Below, piece by piece: positions 10,773 to 22,267 of a DNA stretch of 64,000 nucleotides (the stretch's first letter is position 1; the number at the start of each line of letters is the position of its first letter). This stretch comes from Gammaproteobacteria bacterium RIFCSPHIGHO2_12_FULL_63_22 (GTDB lineage: Bacteria > Pseudomonadota > Gammaproteobacteria > Xanthomonadales > Xanthomonadaceae): assembly GCA_001801685.1 (NCBI GenBank), contig MGYJ01000078.1, forward strand, positions 1 to 64,000, read 5' to 3'. Made by a program: the position numbers and the translations under genes. The notes below the pieces were generated by a model that searched no databases, was not told the origin of the DNA, and worked only from the letters and a program-made list of their open reading frames with translations.

Positions 10773-11546
10773 ATGCGCATCGACGTGCTCACCCTGTTCC
10801 CCGATTTCATCCGCCAGTGCACGCAAGTGGGCGTGGTCGGTCGCGCCTTCGAGCGCGGGCTGATGTCGGTCGAAGCCTGGAACCCGCGTGACTACGCCAC
10901 CGACAATTACCGCCGCGTGGACGATCGCCCCTTCGGCGGCGGCCCGGGCATGGTGATGCTGCCGGAGCCGCTGACCGCCTGCCTGCAGGCAGCGCGCGCG
11001 GCCGATCCCGCGCCGGCGCGGGTTATCTACCTCAGCCCGCAGGGGCCGGCGCTTACCCAGCGCAAGGCGAGGGAGCTGGCGGCCTGCGAGCGCCTGATCC
11101 TGGTCTGCGGCCGCTACGAGGGCGTGGATGAACGATTCATCGACCGCGAGGTGGACGAGGAATTGTCCATCGGCGATTACGTGCTGTCCGGCGGCGAATT
11201 GGCCGCGGCCGTCGTGATCGACGCCGTGGGCCGCCTGCAGGAAGGCGCGCTGAACGACGCCGACTCAGCCAGCCAGGACAGTTTCGAGGACGGCCTGCTC
11301 GATTGCCCGCATTACACCCGGTCCGAGTCGCTGGGTACCGAAGGCGTGCCGCCGGTGCTGCTGTCGGGTGACCACGCGGCCATCCGTCGCTGGCGGCGCC
11401 AGCAAAGCCTGGGCCGCACCTGGTTGCGGCGCCCGGAGCTGCTGGCCCAGCTGGAACTCGACGCCGCGGACCGCAAGCTGCTGGCGGCTTTCCAGTCGGA
11501 ATGGGCCGAATCCGACCAGCCCGGCCCGGATGTTGAAAAGCCCTAG
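10773..11546 (+). CDS. trmD: tRNA (guanine-37-N1)-methyltransferase
   Basis: SPOUT-class enzyme that makes m1G37 next to the anticodon using S-adenosylmethionine, which prevents +1 frameshifting. The 257-residue protein starts [12 protein letters not shown] and carries FGGGPGMVM and the trefoil-knot motif [13 protein letters not shown]. The start at ATG 10773 is the family N-terminus; the frame is open for 70 codons further upstream, inside rimM, with no homologous sequence. Confidence 0.97.
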   Translation: MRIDVLTLFPDFIRQCTQVGVVGRAFERGLMSVEAWNPRDYATDNYRRVDDRPFGGGPGMVMLPEPLTACLQAARAADPAPARVIYLSPQGPALTQRKARELAACERLILVCGRYEGVDERFIDREVDEELSIGDYVLSGGELAAAVVIDAVGRLQEGALNDADSASQDSFEDGLLDCPHYTRSESLGTEGVPPVLLSGDHAAIRRWRRQQSLGRTWLRRPELLAQLELDAADRKLLAAFQSEWAESDQPGPDVEKP

Positions 11547-11567
11547 CCAATCAGTGGCTTCGCTGGC

Positions 11568-11573
11568 TATAAT
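11568..11573 (+). promoter_or_regulatory. Candidate internal -10 element before rplS
   Basis: A perfect TATAAT lies 63 bases before the rplS ATG, just past the trmD stop. It would give rplS extra transcription beyond the operon promoter. The -35 is not recognisable. Confidence 0.4.
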
Positions 11574-11636
11574 GCGCAGCTAAGTCGCCGTCCAACGGCC
11601 CCTAATCAGATCGACAAGATCATTACCGGTGCAACC

Positions 11637-11999
11637 ATGAACAAGCTCCTCCAGCAATTCGAAGCCGAACAGATCACCCGCCAGTTTCCGGACTTCGGCC
11701 CGGGCGACACCGTGGTTGTCAACGTGAAGGTCAAGGAAGGCAATCGCGAGCGCGTGCAGGCCTATGAAGGCGTCGTCATCGCGATCAAGAATGCCGGCGT
11801 CAATTCGGCGTTCACCGTCCGCAAGATCTCGCACGGCTTCGGCGTCGAGCGCGTCTTCCAGACCCACAGCCAGATCATCGACTCGGTCAGCGTCAAGCGC
11901 CGTGGCGCGGTCCGCGCCGGCAAGCTGTACTACCTGCGCGACCTGCAGGGCAAGAAGGCCCGCATCAAGGAAGATCTTGGTGCCCGTACGGCCGGCTGA
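11637..11999 (+). CDS. rplS: 50S ribosomal protein L19
   Basis: Protein at the 30S-50S interface, 120 residues, with the typical [21 protein letters not shown] and [11 protein letters not shown] stretches. It is the last gene of the rpsP operon and is closed by a strong hairpin at 12020-12045. Confidence 0.98.
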   Translation: MNKLLQQFEAEQITRQFPDFGPGDTVVVNVKVKEGNRERVQAYEGVVIAIKNAGVNSAFTVRKISHGFGVERVFQTHSQIIDSVSVKRRGAVRAGKLYYLRDLQGKKARIKEDLGARTAG

Positions 12000-12019
12000 T
12001 CGCTCCGATCAGTGCAAGC

Positions 12020-12045
12020 AAAACGGCCGCGAAAGCGGCCGTTTT
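12020..12045. terminator. Intrinsic terminator of the rpsP-rplS operon
   Basis: AAAACGGCCGC pairs perfectly with GCGGCCGTTTT around a GAAA tetraloop, an 11-bp stem ending in a T-run. Confidence 0.9.
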
Positions 12046-12058
12046 CGTTGGTGATCGC

Positions 12059-12457
12059 ATGACTGAAATCATTCCTTCGGTACGACTCGACCTCTGGCTT
12101 TGGGCCGCGCGCTTCTACAAGACGCGCAGCCTGGCCAAGCAGGCGATCGAATCGGGCCGCGTGGAAGTGGATGGGCAAAGCGCGAAGGCGTCACGCGGCC
12201 TGAAGTCGGGCGAGAAACTTTCCGTGCGTCGCGGCGACGAACTTTTTGAAATCGAAGTATTGGCACTGAGCAGCAAGCGCGGCTCGGCGACGATTGCGCG
12301 CACGCTCTACGTCGAGTCGCCCGAATCCATCGCGCGCCGCGCCGCGGATGTGGAAAAGCGCCGGCTCGAGGCTACCGGTTATCGTGCGCCGCTGTCCAAG
12401 CCCGACAAACGCGCGCGTCGCCTGATCCAGGCGCTGGGCGATCTCGACGCAGGGTAA
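12059..12457 (+). CDS. hslR: S4-domain RNA-binding protein, Hsp15 family
   Basis: A 132-residue basic protein with an N-terminal S4 fold: VRLDLWLWAARFYKTRSLAK, then QAIESGRVEVDGQ. E. coli Hsp15 binds stalled 50S subunits that carry nascent chain-tRNA and helps recycle them. The C-terminus is Arg/Lys rich, as usual. The ATG begins 13 bases after the rplS terminator, so it is either driven by read-through or by a promoter overlapping that hairpin. It converges on mutS. Confidence 0.9.
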   Translation: MTEIIPSVRLDLWLWAARFYKTRSLAKQAIESGRVEVDGQSAKASRGLKSGEKLSVRRGDELFEIEVLALSSKRGSATIARTLYVESPESIARRAADVEKRRLEATGYRAPLSKPDKRARRLIQALGDLDAG

Positions 12458-12486
12458 TCGCGTCGCCGGGCAAGTCGGCGGAACGT

Positions 12487-15162
12487 TCAGTTCAATTGCT
12501 TGAGGCGGTAGAGCGCTTCGAGTGCCTGCTTCGGCGTCAGCTCATCGGGCTCGATCGCGTCCACGGCCTCGCTCAGCGCCGAACGCGGCGCGGCGAACAA
12601 TCCCATCTGCAAGGGCGCATCGAGCGCTTCCGCCGTCATCGGCGTCGAGTGCAGGTGCGTGCGCGATTCCAGTTCGCCCAGGGTCTTTCGCGCCTGCGCC
12701 ACCACCTCGCGCGGCAGGCCGGCCAGTGACGCAACCTGCAGCCCGAAGCTGCGGTTGGCCGGGCCGTCCTTCACCGCATGCATGAACACCAGCTTGTCGC
12801 CGTGCTCGATAGCGTCCAGGTGCACGTTGGCAATGCCGCTGCCCGGTTCCGCCAGCGAGGTCAGCTCGAAATAATGCGTGGCGAACAAGGTGTAGGCGCG
12901 ATTGTTCTGCGCCAGGTGGCGTGCGCAGGCCTCGGCCAGTGCGAGGCCGTCGTAGGTGGACGTGCCGCGGCCGATCTCGTCCATCAGCACCAGCGAATGC
13001 GACGTGGCGTGGTGCAGGATGTAGCTGGTCTCCGACATTTCCACCATGAAGGTGGATTGCCCGCGCGCCAGGTCGTCGCCGGCGCCAATGCGGGTCAGGA
13101 TGCGATCGACCGGGCCGATTCGTGCACTTGAAGCGGGCACGAAGCTGCCGATATGCGCCAGCAGCACGATCAATGCGTTCTGCCGCATGTAAGTGGATTT
13201 GCCGCCCATGTTCGGGCCGGTGATGACCAGCATCCGCCGGTTCGGGTCCAGGTGCAGGTCGTTCGGTTCGAAGGGTTCGTCGCGGGCGGCCTCCACCACC
13301 GGGTGGCGGCCGCGTTCGATGTGGATGCCTGGCTCGACGGTGAATTGCGGCCGCGTCCAGTCCAGCGCCTGCGCGCGTTCGGCGAAGGCCGCAAGCACGT
13401 CCAGCTCCGACAGCGCAGCCGCGCACTGCTTGAGCGCCTCGAGTTTTTCCGCCAGCGAGTCGAGCAGGCCGTCGTACAACAGACGCTCGCGAGACAACGA
13501 TCGTTCCCGCGCCGACAGCACCTTGTCTTCGAAGGTCTTCAACTCTTCAGTGATGTAGCGCTCGGCTCCGGTCAGCGTCTGCCGCCGCGTGTAATGCGTG
13601 GGTGCGCGGTCGGCCTGGCCCTTGCTGATTTCCAGGTAATAACCATGCACGCGGTTGTAGCCGACCTTCAGCGTGGCGATGCCGGTGGCGATGCGTTCAC
13701 GCGCCTCGAGTTCGACCAGGAATTCATCGGCGTGGCTGGACAGTCGCCGCAACTCGTCGAGTTCGGCATCGAAGCCTTCGGCAATGACGCCGCCGTCGCG
13801 TTGCATCACCGGTGGATGCTCGACGACGGCGCCCGCGAGCAGCACAGCGCACTCGTCATGTTCACCCAGTTGGGCGCCCAGCGCGGCCAGCCTGGGTGAA
13901 TCGAGCTTCACGATATTCGCGCGAATCGCAGGCAGCGCAGCGAGTGCATCGCGCAGAGTGGAAAGGTCACGCGGCCTGGCCGAGCGCAGCGCAATGCGGG
14001 TCAGGATGCGCTCGACATCGCCAATCCCGCGGAAGCGGTCCCGAAGGGTCACGTCGCCGCGACTCTCCAGCAGCACCTGCACGGCCTGCAGGCGCTGCGC
14101 CAGCACCTGTTGGTCGCGCAGGGGGCGATGCAGCCAACGTCGCAGCAGGCGGCCGCCCATGGGGCTGATGGTGGCGTCCAGCACGCCCAGCAGCGTGTGC
14201 TGCACGCGGCCATCGTTGCGCGAATCCAGCTCCAGGTGACGGCGAGTGACCGCATTCATCGAGATCGCGTCTTCCGCGGACTCCACCATGATGGCGGTGA
14301 GGTGCGGCAGTTGTTGCTTCTGCGTCTCTTCGACGTAACCGAGCAATGCGCCCGCCGCGGCAATGGCGAGAGGCTGGTCCTCGATACCGAAACCGCCCAG
14401 GTCGTGCACGCCGAAAAACTTCAGCAGCTGCCGGCGGCAGGTGTCGCTGTCGAAATACCAGGGCGCGCGACGGCGCAGCCCCGGCATTCCCAGGACGGTC
14501 GGCGACCATTCGTCTTCGTCCGCCACCAGCACTTCCGCCGGCGACAGGCGCGCAAGCTCGGCGATCAGCTGGTCCTCGGACGAAGCTTCGGTCACCAGGA
14601 AACGGCCGCCCGCTAGATCCGCCCAAGCCAGGCCGAAACGCTGGCCGCTTTCAGTCTTCCGTCCGCGCGCGATCGACAGCAGCAGGGTGTCGCGGCGTTC
14701 CTGCAGCAAGGCTTCGTCAGTGACCGTGCCGGGCGTGACGATGCGAACGACCTTGCGTTCGACCAAGCCCTTGGACATGGCAGGGTCGCCGATCTGTTCG
14801 CAGATCGCGACCGATTCACCCAGCGCTACCAAGCGTGCCAGGTAGCCTTCGGCCGCATGCACGGGCACCCCCGCCATCGGGATCGGGGCACCGCCCGCAC
14901 TGCCGCGCTGGGTCAGCGTGATGTTGAGCAGGCGCGCGGCCTTGCGCGCATCGTCGAAGAACAATTCATAGAAATCGCCCATCCTGAAGAACAGCAGGAT
15001 GTCCGGGTTCTCCGACTTGGCGGCGAAGAACTGGCGCATGAAAGGCGTGGCTTGCTGGTTGGCTTCCACGGTCAGGGCTGCGGGTTCACGCTGGTCAAGG
15101 CGAGGGGGGAGAGCCACGGAAATTCGAATGAAAAGTGTAGCGGAAGTCGGGTGTCCGGGCAT
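12487..15162 (-). CDS. mutS: DNA mismatch repair protein MutS
   Basis: Recognises mismatches and insertion loops and starts methyl-directed or MutL-nicking repair. The mismatch-binding F-x-E is in [10 protein letters not shown]; the ABC-type ATPase has [10 protein letters not shown] (Walker A), [16 protein letters not shown] (Walker B and signature) and FATHYFEL. The start is unsure: the longest frame begins at 15162, but family N-termini usually lie 10-25 residues before TPFMRQFF, which favours GTG 15117 or GTG 15069; none has a good Shine-Dalgarno site. The C-terminal [13 protein letters not shown] end is normal. Confidence 0.97.
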   Translation of the reverse strand: MPGHPTSATLFIRISVALPPRLDQREPAALTVEANQQATPFMRQFFAAKSENPDILLFFRMGDFYELFFDDARKAARLLNITLTQRGSAGGAPIPMAGVPVHAAEGYLARLVALGESVAICEQIGDPAMSKGLVERKVVRIVTPGTVTDEALLQERRDTLLLSIARGRKTESGQRFGLAWADLAGGRFLVTEASSEDQLIAELARLSPAEVLVADEDEWSPTVLGMPGLRRRAPWYFDSDTCRRQLLKFFGVHDLGGFGIEDQPLAIAAAGALLGYVEETQKQQLPHLTAIMVESAEDAISMNAVTRRHLELDSRNDGRVQHTLLGVLDATISPMGGRLLRRWLHRPLRDQQVLAQRLQAVQVLLESRGDVTLRDRFRGIGDVERILTRIALRSARPRDLSTLRDALAALPAIRANIVKLDSPRLAALGAQLGEHDECAVLLAGAVVEHPPVMQRDGGVIAEGFDAELDELRRLSSHADEFLVELEARERIATGIATLKVGYNRVHGYYLEISKGQADRAPTHYTRRQTLTGAERYITEELKTFEDKVLSARERSLSRERLLYDGLLDSLAEKLEALKQCAAALSELDVLAAFAERAQALDWTRPQFTVEPGIHIERGRHPVVEAARDEPFEPNDLHLDPNRRMLVITGPNMGGKSTYMRQNALIVLLAHIGSFVPASSARIGPVDRILTRIGAGDDLARGQSTFMVEMSETSYILHHATSHSLVLMDEIGRGTSTYDGLALAEACARHLAQNNRAYTLFATHYFELTSLAEPGSGIANVHLDAIEHGDKLVFMHAVKDGPANRSFGLQVASLAGLPREVVAQARKTLGELESRTHLHSTPMTAEALDAPLQMGLFAAPRSALSEAVDAIEPDELTPKQALEALYRLKQLN

Positions 15163-15192
15163 TCACCGGAAAATCCACTCGCAGATACCAAG

Positions 15193-15218
15193 GAGCCCGG
15201 CGCTGGGCCGGGCTCTTT
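15193..15218 (-). terminator. Hairpin downstream of the TSP3 lipoprotein gene
   Basis: GAGCCCGGC pairs with GCCGGGCTC around a 5-base loop. It follows the minus-strand lipoprotein gene; the T-run is better on the plus strand (CTTT), so minus-strand termination efficiency is unsure. Confidence 0.6.
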
Positions 15219-15304
15219 GCTGTTTACACCTGTGTCGAAATCAGTTCTGGGCGTTGATCTCCACGCGCCAAATACGCGCGAGGCCCTCCCGATGGTCGGA
15301 GCGA

Positions 15305-15571
15305 TCAGCCGCGGAACGGCTTCGGTTCAACGATCGGAGGCAGCGGGCAACCATCCGGGTCGACCCTCTCTCCGCGCAGCGTGTCCGGGCAGCGATCGTG
15401 GCAGTCGGTCACGCCATCGCCGTCACTGTCGGCGTCGCCGCCGCAGACCTGCACCGGAATGGCCTCGCCGGTGAGGGCAAGGGGGCCGGAAGAGGTGGCA
15501 CAGCCAGTCGCGAGGCCGCAGAGCAGGACCAGTGCGAGGCTGGCTTTGGCGTAACGATCAAATGCGGACAT
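15305..15571 (-). CDS. Small lipoprotein with thrombospondin type 3 repeat
   Basis: An 88-residue protein with a lipoprotein signal (hydrophobic ALVLLCGLATG then C24). The mature part holds one acidic calcium-binding TSP3 unit, DADSDGDGVTDCHDRCPDT, followed by a second half-repeat VDPDGCP. This is the linker found in OprF/OmpA-type porins, yet no beta-barrel and no C-terminal OmpA peptidoglycan domain are present. Probable outer-membrane or periplasmic anchoring and Ca2+ binding are inferred. AGGGG lies upstream of the ATG. It could be a remnant of a larger OmpA-like gene. Confidence 0.75.
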   Translation of the reverse strand: MSAFDRYAKASLALVLLCGLATGCATSSGPLALTGEAIPVQVCGGDADSDGDGVTDCHDRCPDTLRGERVDPDGCPLPPIVEPKPFRG

Positions 15572-15742
15572 GAGGGTTCCCCTTGCGAATGGCGTCTAAG
15601 CCTAGGTTATCAAAGCGTAAATCAAGATTGCGGAGTAGCACGAGAAGGCTGCCGCTGGCAAGCGAAACAACTGAAAAGGCCCCAAAGGAGTCCGATGCAA
15701 GTGCTTGTTCCATCTTGGGAAGCGCTCGCTTAGTCTAACCGG

Positions 15743-16264
15743 ATGGACGCCCAAACTCCGTCGGTCGACGCCGAATACGACGATGCTGCGCTACACCGGC
15801 TGGCCGAGCAGGTCGGCGACGCCTTGCGGGTGAACCGGCACACGGTCTGCACGGCCGAAAGCTGCACTGGCGGCTGGATCGCCAAGATGATCACCGATAT
15901 TCCCGGCTGTTCCGACTGGTTCGACTGCGGACTGGCGGCCTATAGCTACGAAGCCAAGCAGGCCTTGCTGGGCGTACGCCCGGAGACACTGACCCAACAC
16001 GGCGCCGTCAGCCGCGAGACCGTGCTGGAGATGGTGTCCGGCGCGCTGATCACCTCTGGCGCGAGCCTGGCCGTGGCGGTGACCGGTATCGCCGGTCCCA
16101 CCGGCGGCACGCCCGACAAGCCGGTCGGCTCGGTCTGGGTGGCGTGGAAACGGCGCGGGCGCTACCCCACGGCCGAGGTCTTCCATTTCGAAGGCGACCG
16201 CGAGGCGATCCGGCGGCAGACCGTGGCCAAGGCCCTGGCGGGGCTGCTCAACCTGCTCGACTGA
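15743..16264 (+). CDS. pncC: Nicotinamide-nucleotide amidase (CinA C-terminal family)
   Basis: Converts NMN to nicotinic acid mononucleotide in pyridine-nucleotide salvage. The 173-residue single-domain form has the family signatures TAESCTGGWIAKMITDIPG and VAVTGIAGPTGGTPDKPVG. It lacks the N-terminal ADP-ribose pyrophosphatase/MoeA-like domain of long CinA. It lies directly upstream of lexA-recA, where cinA-type genes are common, and ends 60 bases before lexA. Confidence 0.95.
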   Translation: MDAQTPSVDAEYDDAALHRLAEQVGDALRVNRHTVCTAESCTGGWIAKMITDIPGCSDWFDCGLAAYSYEAKQALLGVRPETLTQHGAVSRETVLEMVSGALITSGASLAVAVTGIAGPTGGTPDKPVGSVWVAWKRRGRYPTAEVFHFEGDREAIRRQTVAKALAGLLNLLD

Positions 16265-16300
16265 TCGCTTGCCACGGGCAGGGGCTTGCATTGGCAATTC

Positions 16301-16321
16301 GTTAGTAGTATTACTACTAAC
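16301..16321 (+). promoter_or_regulatory. LexA operator (SOS box), Xanthomonas type
   Basis: A perfect 21-base palindrome: half-site GTTAGTAGTA, central T, then its reverse complement TACTACTAAC. It differs from the CTGT-N8-ACAG box of E. coli and matches the TTAGTAGTA-type operator known for Xanthomonas LexA. It ends 3 bases before the lexA ATG, so bound LexA would cover the likely -10 region (TATTAC at 16309-16314, 17 bases after TTGCAT at 16286-16291). Confidence 0.92.
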
Positions 16322-16324
16322 ACC

Positions 16325-16981
16325 ATGCAAACACTCTCCGAAACCCAGCAAACCATCCTCAACCTGATCACCGATCGGGTCGAGTTCGACGGCGTTCCCC
16401 CTTCGCAAGCGGAAATCGCGAAAGCCTGCGGCTTCAGCGGCGTTCGGGCGGCCCAATACCACCTCGACATCCTGGAACAGGCCGGCTTCATCAAGCGCAT
16501 CCCGGGCCAGGCGCGGGGCATCCGCCTGTGCCGGGTGGACGAAGACGGCGAAAGCCGTAACAGCAGCCGTGCCGACGCCGCGCATCGCGACGACGAAGTG
16601 CTGCGGCTGCCGGTGCTGGGCCGCGTTGCGGCCGGCACGCCGATCGGCGCCGGCATCGCTTCGGACGAAACGGTGCTGCTCGATCGCAGCTTTTTTTTCC
16701 CCGCGCCCGATTACCTGCTGAAGGTAAAGGGCGATTCGATGCGCGACGACGGCATCCTCGACGGCGACCTGATCGGCGTGCATCGCACCAACGTCGCCAG
16801 CTCCGGGCAGATCGTGGTCGCGCGCATTGACGACGAGATCACGGTCAAGTTGCTCAAGATAGGCAAGGACTGCATCCGCCTGCTGCCGCGCAACCCCGAC
16901 TACCAGCCCATCGAAGTCCGGCCCGACCAGGACTTCGCCATCGAAGGCCTGTATTGCGGCCTCGTGAGGCCGAGTCGTTGA
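16325..16981 (+). CDS. lexA: SOS repressor LexA
   Basis: Represses the DNA-damage response and cleaves itself when RecA filaments form. The 218 residues comprise an N-terminal winged helix (MQTLSETQQTILNLI, then PPSQAEIAKACGF) and a C-terminal S24 peptidase domain. Cleavage site A103-G104 (VAAGTP), catalytic S138 (GDSM) and K175 (TVKLL) are present. The start at 16325 follows family alignment; a TTG at 16286 would run through the operator. No Shine-Dalgarno lies between operator and ATG, so the mRNA may be near-leaderless. The gene is self-regulated through the box at 16301-16321. Confidence 0.97.
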   Translation: MQTLSETQQTILNLITDRVEFDGVPPSQAEIAKACGFSGVRAAQYHLDILEQAGFIKRIPGQARGIRLCRVDEDGESRNSSRADAAHRDDEVLRLPVLGRVAAGTPIGAGIASDETVLLDRSFFFPAPDYLLKVKGDSMRDDGILDGDLIGVHRTNVASSGQIVVARIDDEITVKLLKIGKDCIRLLPRNPDYQPIEVRPDQDFAIEGLYCGLVRPSR

Positions 16982-17152
16982 TCGGTTCCGCGCTGCGCGC
17001 CGGGGCGTATTCCTACGCTTCGCCCAGTGATTGCCTGCTACCGACATTTTCCACGACGCCGCATATTTCGATTCCGGACAGCAACATCTCAGGCTATGCG
17101 ACGGCCCTGTCCCAAATTACCTGCAACCAATACTGACCCTAGGGAATAAACC

Positions 17153-18190
17153 ATGGACGAGAACAAGAAGCGCGCCCTCACCGCTGCACTGGCGCAGATC
17201 GACAAGCAGTTCGGCAAGGGCACCGTGATGCTGATGGGCGACAAGAATGTCGAAGCCCACGAAGTGATCGGCACCGGCTCGCTGATGCTGGACATGGCGC
17301 TGGGTATCGGCGGCTTGCCCAAGGGCCGCGTCGTTGAAATCTATGGTCCGGAATCCTCGGGCAAGACCACGCTCACCCTGCAGGTCATCGCGCAATGCCA
17401 GAAGGCGGGCGGCACCGCGGCCTTCGTCGATGCCGAGCACGCGCTCGACCCGAACTACGCGCAGAAGCTTGGCGTCAACCTCGACGACCTGCTGATCTCG
17501 CAGCCCGACACCGGCGAGCAGGCGCTTGAAATCGTCGACATGCTGGTGCGATCGAATGCCGTGGACGTGGTGGTGGTCGACTCGGTCGCCGCCCTCACGC
17601 CGCGCGCCGAAATCGAAGGCGAAATGGGCGAGATGCAGGTCGGCTTGCAGGCGCGCCTGATGAGCCAGGCCTTGCGCAAGCTGACCGGCAACATCAAGCG
17701 TTCCAACTGCATGGTCATCTTCATCAACCAGTTGCGCATGAAGATCGGCAACATGATGCCGGGCCAGAATCCGGAAACCACCACCGGCGGCAACGCGCTG
17801 AAGTTCTACGCCTCGGTGCGCCTGGATATCCGCCGCATCGGTTCGGTCAAGAAGGGCGACGAGATCATCGGCAACGAGACCAAGATCAAGGTCGTCAAGA
17901 ACAAGATGGCGCCGCCGTTCAAGGTGGTCATCACCGAGATCCTCTATGGCGAGGGCATCTCCCGCGAGGGCGAGCTGATCGACATGGGCGTGGACAACAA
18001 GCTGGTCGAAAAATCCGGCGCCTGGTACAGCTGCATGGGCGAGCGGATCGGGCAGGGCAAGGAAAACGCCCGCCAGTACCTCAAGGACAACCCGACCATG
18101 GCCGTCACGCTTGAAGCCAAGCTGCGCGAGAAGCTGGCGCCCAAGATCGTGGCCAAGGCGCCGCCGGCGCCTGAGGACGTCGAGGCCTGA
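17153..18190 (+). CDS. recA: Recombinase RecA
   Basis: Forms filaments on single-stranded DNA, catalyses strand exchange and triggers LexA cleavage. At 345 residues it is full length, with Walker [11 protein letters not shown], the [10 protein letters not shown] stretch, Walker B-region [10 protein letters not shown] and the L2 loop [18 protein letters not shown] lies upstream of the ATG. The 171-base gap after lexA has no second LexA palindrome that I can see, so recA may be induced chiefly by transcription from the lexA operator or through a diverged site. Confidence 0.99.
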   Translation: MDENKKRALTAALAQIDKQFGKGTVMLMGDKNVEAHEVIGTGSLMLDMALGIGGLPKGRVVEIYGPESSGKTTLTLQVIAQCQKAGGTAAFVDAEHALDPNYAQKLGVNLDDLLISQPDTGEQALEIVDMLVRSNAVDVVVVDSVAALTPRAEIEGEMGEMQVGLQARLMSQALRKLTGNIKRSNCMVIFINQLRMKIGNMMPGQNPETTTGGNALKFYASVRLDIRRIGSVKKGDEIIGNETKIKVVKNKMAPPFKVVITEILYGEGISREGELIDMGVDNKLVEKSGAWYSCMGERIGQGKENARQYLKDNPTMAVTLEAKLREKLAPKIVAKAPPAPEDVEA

Positions 18191-18194
18191 GTCC

Positions 18195-18689
18195 ATGGCC
18201 TGGGGACGGAAAAAGGCATCGGATGCCGCCGAACCCTCCGCGTACCAGCGGGCCCTGGGCCTGCTGGTACGGCGGGAACACTCGCGCAAGGAGCTGTCCC
18301 GAAAGCTCAGCGCCAAGGGCGTCGAGCGCGATGACGCCGACCTTGCCCTGGACAAGTTGAATCGCCAGGACTTCCAGAACGACGCCCGTTTCGCCTGTGC
18401 CCTGGCCCGAAGCCGGGCCGGCGCGGGCTACGGCCCGAACCGGATTCGCGCGGAGCTGTCCACCCACGGCCTGGGCCGCGACGACATCGCTGCCGCCCTG
18501 GATGCTTGCGAGCGCGATTGGGATGCCAGCGCGGCGGACATCATCCAGCGCCGATATGGCAACAAGGACCTCGGTGATCCAGTCCAGCGGCGCAAGGCCG
18601 TGGACTTCCTGCTGCGCCGGGGCTTCGACCAGAAGTCGGCCTATGCCGCCGCCCGGGCCCGCCCCGGCGAACTCTCGCCCGAAGACTGA
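18195..18689 (+). CDS. recX: RecA regulator RecX
   Basis: Small helical protein of 164 residues that binds within the RecA filament groove and limits its growth. The three tandem three-helix repeats typical of RecX are seen (YQRALGLLVRREHSRKELSRKL, then NDARFACALARSRA, then KAVDFLLRRGFD). It begins 4 bases after the recA stop at ATG 18195, giving coupled expression. The frame is open further upstream inside recA, but that part is not RecX-like. Confidence 0.95.
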   Translation: MAWGRKKASDAAEPSAYQRALGLLVRREHSRKELSRKLSAKGVERDDADLALDKLNRQDFQNDARFACALARSRAGAGYGPNRIRAELSTHGLGRDDIAAALDACERDWDASAADIIQRRYGNKDLGDPVQRRKAVDFLLRRGFDQKSAYAAARARPGELSPED

Positions 18690-18750
18690 AGCGAGACCCC
18701 AGCCCGGCCTGATAATCTAGGCGTCCGCGGTTTCGATAGAAAACTTCCCC

Positions 18751-21402
<2,652 letters not shown>

Positions 21403-21512
21403 TTGGGCCAGTCATTCCTAGCCCATCCGTTACATTGCGCGAATGCTCGACCCGCTCTACCATCGGTTCAGCTACGCTCGCGTGGCTTGGAGCCTCGGGT
21501 CGTCCCGACCGT

Positions 21513-21540
21513 GGACCGGTGCACGGAAGTATCGGAAGGA
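21513..21540 (+). promoter_or_regulatory. GGA-rich csrA leader, possible CsrA autoregulation sites
   Basis: Four GGA motifs lie at 21513-21515, 21525-21527, 21534-21536 and 21538-21540; the last two overlap the Shine-Dalgarno of csrA. CsrA binds such motifs and represses its own translation in E. coli, so the same is likely here. Confidence 0.5.
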
Positions 21541-21546
21541 AGTGCC

Positions 21547-21768
21547 ATGCTGATTTTGACGCGACGCGTCGGCGAGACATTGATGATTGGCGACTCGGTC
21601 ACGGTCACGATCCTGGGCGTCAAGGGTAACCAGGTCCGGGTCGGGATCACCGCGCCGAAAGACGTGGCGGTGCACCGCGAAGAGATCTTCCAGCGTATCG
21701 GCAAGGAGTCCGCCGCAGGCGTGGATAATCCACCGGAAGAGCCCGGTTCAGCCAGCAAGGACCGCTGA
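21547..21768 (+). CDS. csrA: Carbon storage regulator CsrA
   Basis: Dimeric RNA-binding protein that controls translation of metabolic, motility and biofilm genes. The 73-residue product starts [16 protein letters not shown] and has the key R44-region stretch [12 protein letters not shown]. The C-terminal tail ([15 protein letters not shown]) is somewhat longer than in the 61-residue E. coli protein. Start ATG 21547 has GGAAGGA upstream; a longer open frame from 21403 lies in the leader and is not homologous. It is followed by tRNA-Ser and tRNA-Arg as in E. coli. Confidence 0.97.
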   Translation: MLILTRRVGETLMIGDSVTVTILGVKGNQVRVGITAPKDVAVHREEIFQRIGKESAAGVDNPPEEPGSASKDR

Positions 21769-21837
21769 GGTTTACCGAAGGGCCTGCAAACAGCTATCCT
21801 ATGCGGCCTGTCGGTTCGCCGTCAGGCAAGAAAACCC

Positions 21838-21929
21838 GGAGAGATGCCCGAGTGGCCGAAGGGGCTCCCCTGCTAAGGGAGTATGGGCTTTATCTCCCAT
21901 CGAGGGTTCGAATCCCTCTCTCTCCGCCA
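21838..21929 (+). tRNA. tRNA-Ser (GCT anticodon)
   Basis: A 92-base class II tRNA with acceptor GGAGAGA/TCTCTCC, discriminator G, encoded CCA and a long variable arm. Anticodon loop CTGCTAA gives GCT, which reads AGC/AGT. Its 3' part is included in a large inverted repeat that continues downstream (21912-21985). Confidence 0.97.
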
Positions 21930-21985
21930 GACACCAAAACGCCTCCTTTCGGAGGCGTTTTGGTGTCTGGCGGAGAGAGAGGGAT
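21912..21985. repeat. Perfect 35-bp inverted repeat spanning the tRNA-Ser 3' end
   Basis: Bases 21912-21946 and 21951-21985 are exact reverse complements around a TTTC loop. The left arm begins in the T-arm of tRNA-Ser(GCT) and takes in its whole 3' acceptor strand and CCA; the right arm is an inverted copy lying outside the gene. The central third forms the intrinsic terminator. No further tRNA sequence is seen beyond the right arm. Confidence 0.95.
21936..21961. terminator. Terminator after tRNA-Ser(GCT), core of the inverted repeat
   Basis: AAAACGCCTCC pairs with GGAGGCGTTTT around TTTC. The A and T runs make it symmetric, so it could stop transcripts from either side. Confidence 0.8.
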
Positions 21986-22071
21986 GAATGTTGGGGCCGT
22001 TCGCTTCAATCGGCGAGGGACGAATTATTTGACGAAGCCGTCCCCCAGCCCCATAATTGTCGTTCTGCTGT

Positions 22072-22148
22072 GCGCCCGTAGCTCAGCTGGATAGAGCACC
22101 AGGCTACGAACTTGGTGGTCGGGAGTTCGAATCTCTCCGGGCGCGCCA
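22072..22148 (+). tRNA. tRNA-Arg (ACG anticodon)
   Basis: A 77-base tRNA with acceptor GCGCCCG/CGGGCGC, discriminator G and CCA. Anticodon loop CTACGAA gives ACG (inosine at position 34 after deamination), which reads CGT, CGC and CGA. Its place after csrA and tRNA-Ser parallels the E. coli serV-argV region. Confidence 0.97.
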
Positions 22149-22159
22149 CTTGCAGAATG

Positions 22160-22198
22160 AAAAAGACCAGTGATCCTTGATCCCTGGTCTTTTTTTTT
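22160..22198 (+). terminator. Intrinsic terminator after tRNA-Arg(ACG)
   Basis: AAAAAGACCAG pairs with CTGGTCTTTTT around a 13-base loop and continues into a long T-run (22190-22198). It is 11 bases past the tRNA CCA. Confidence 0.9.
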
Positions 22199-22267
22199 GA
22201 ACCAGCAAATCGAACGCCACGCACCCACCTGCGATAGTCTGCACCGGAATTCCCGAAGGAGCGGCCC

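Noticed and set aside
16286..16324. An upstream TTG start for lexA
   Set aside because: It would translate the operator and add 13 residues not found in LexA; the family N-terminus is MQTLSE-like at 16325.
21966..21985. A second, inverted tRNA-Ser gene sharing the terminator
   Set aside because: Only the last 18 or so bases of a tRNA are present on the minus strand; the preceding sequence shows no tRNA arms.
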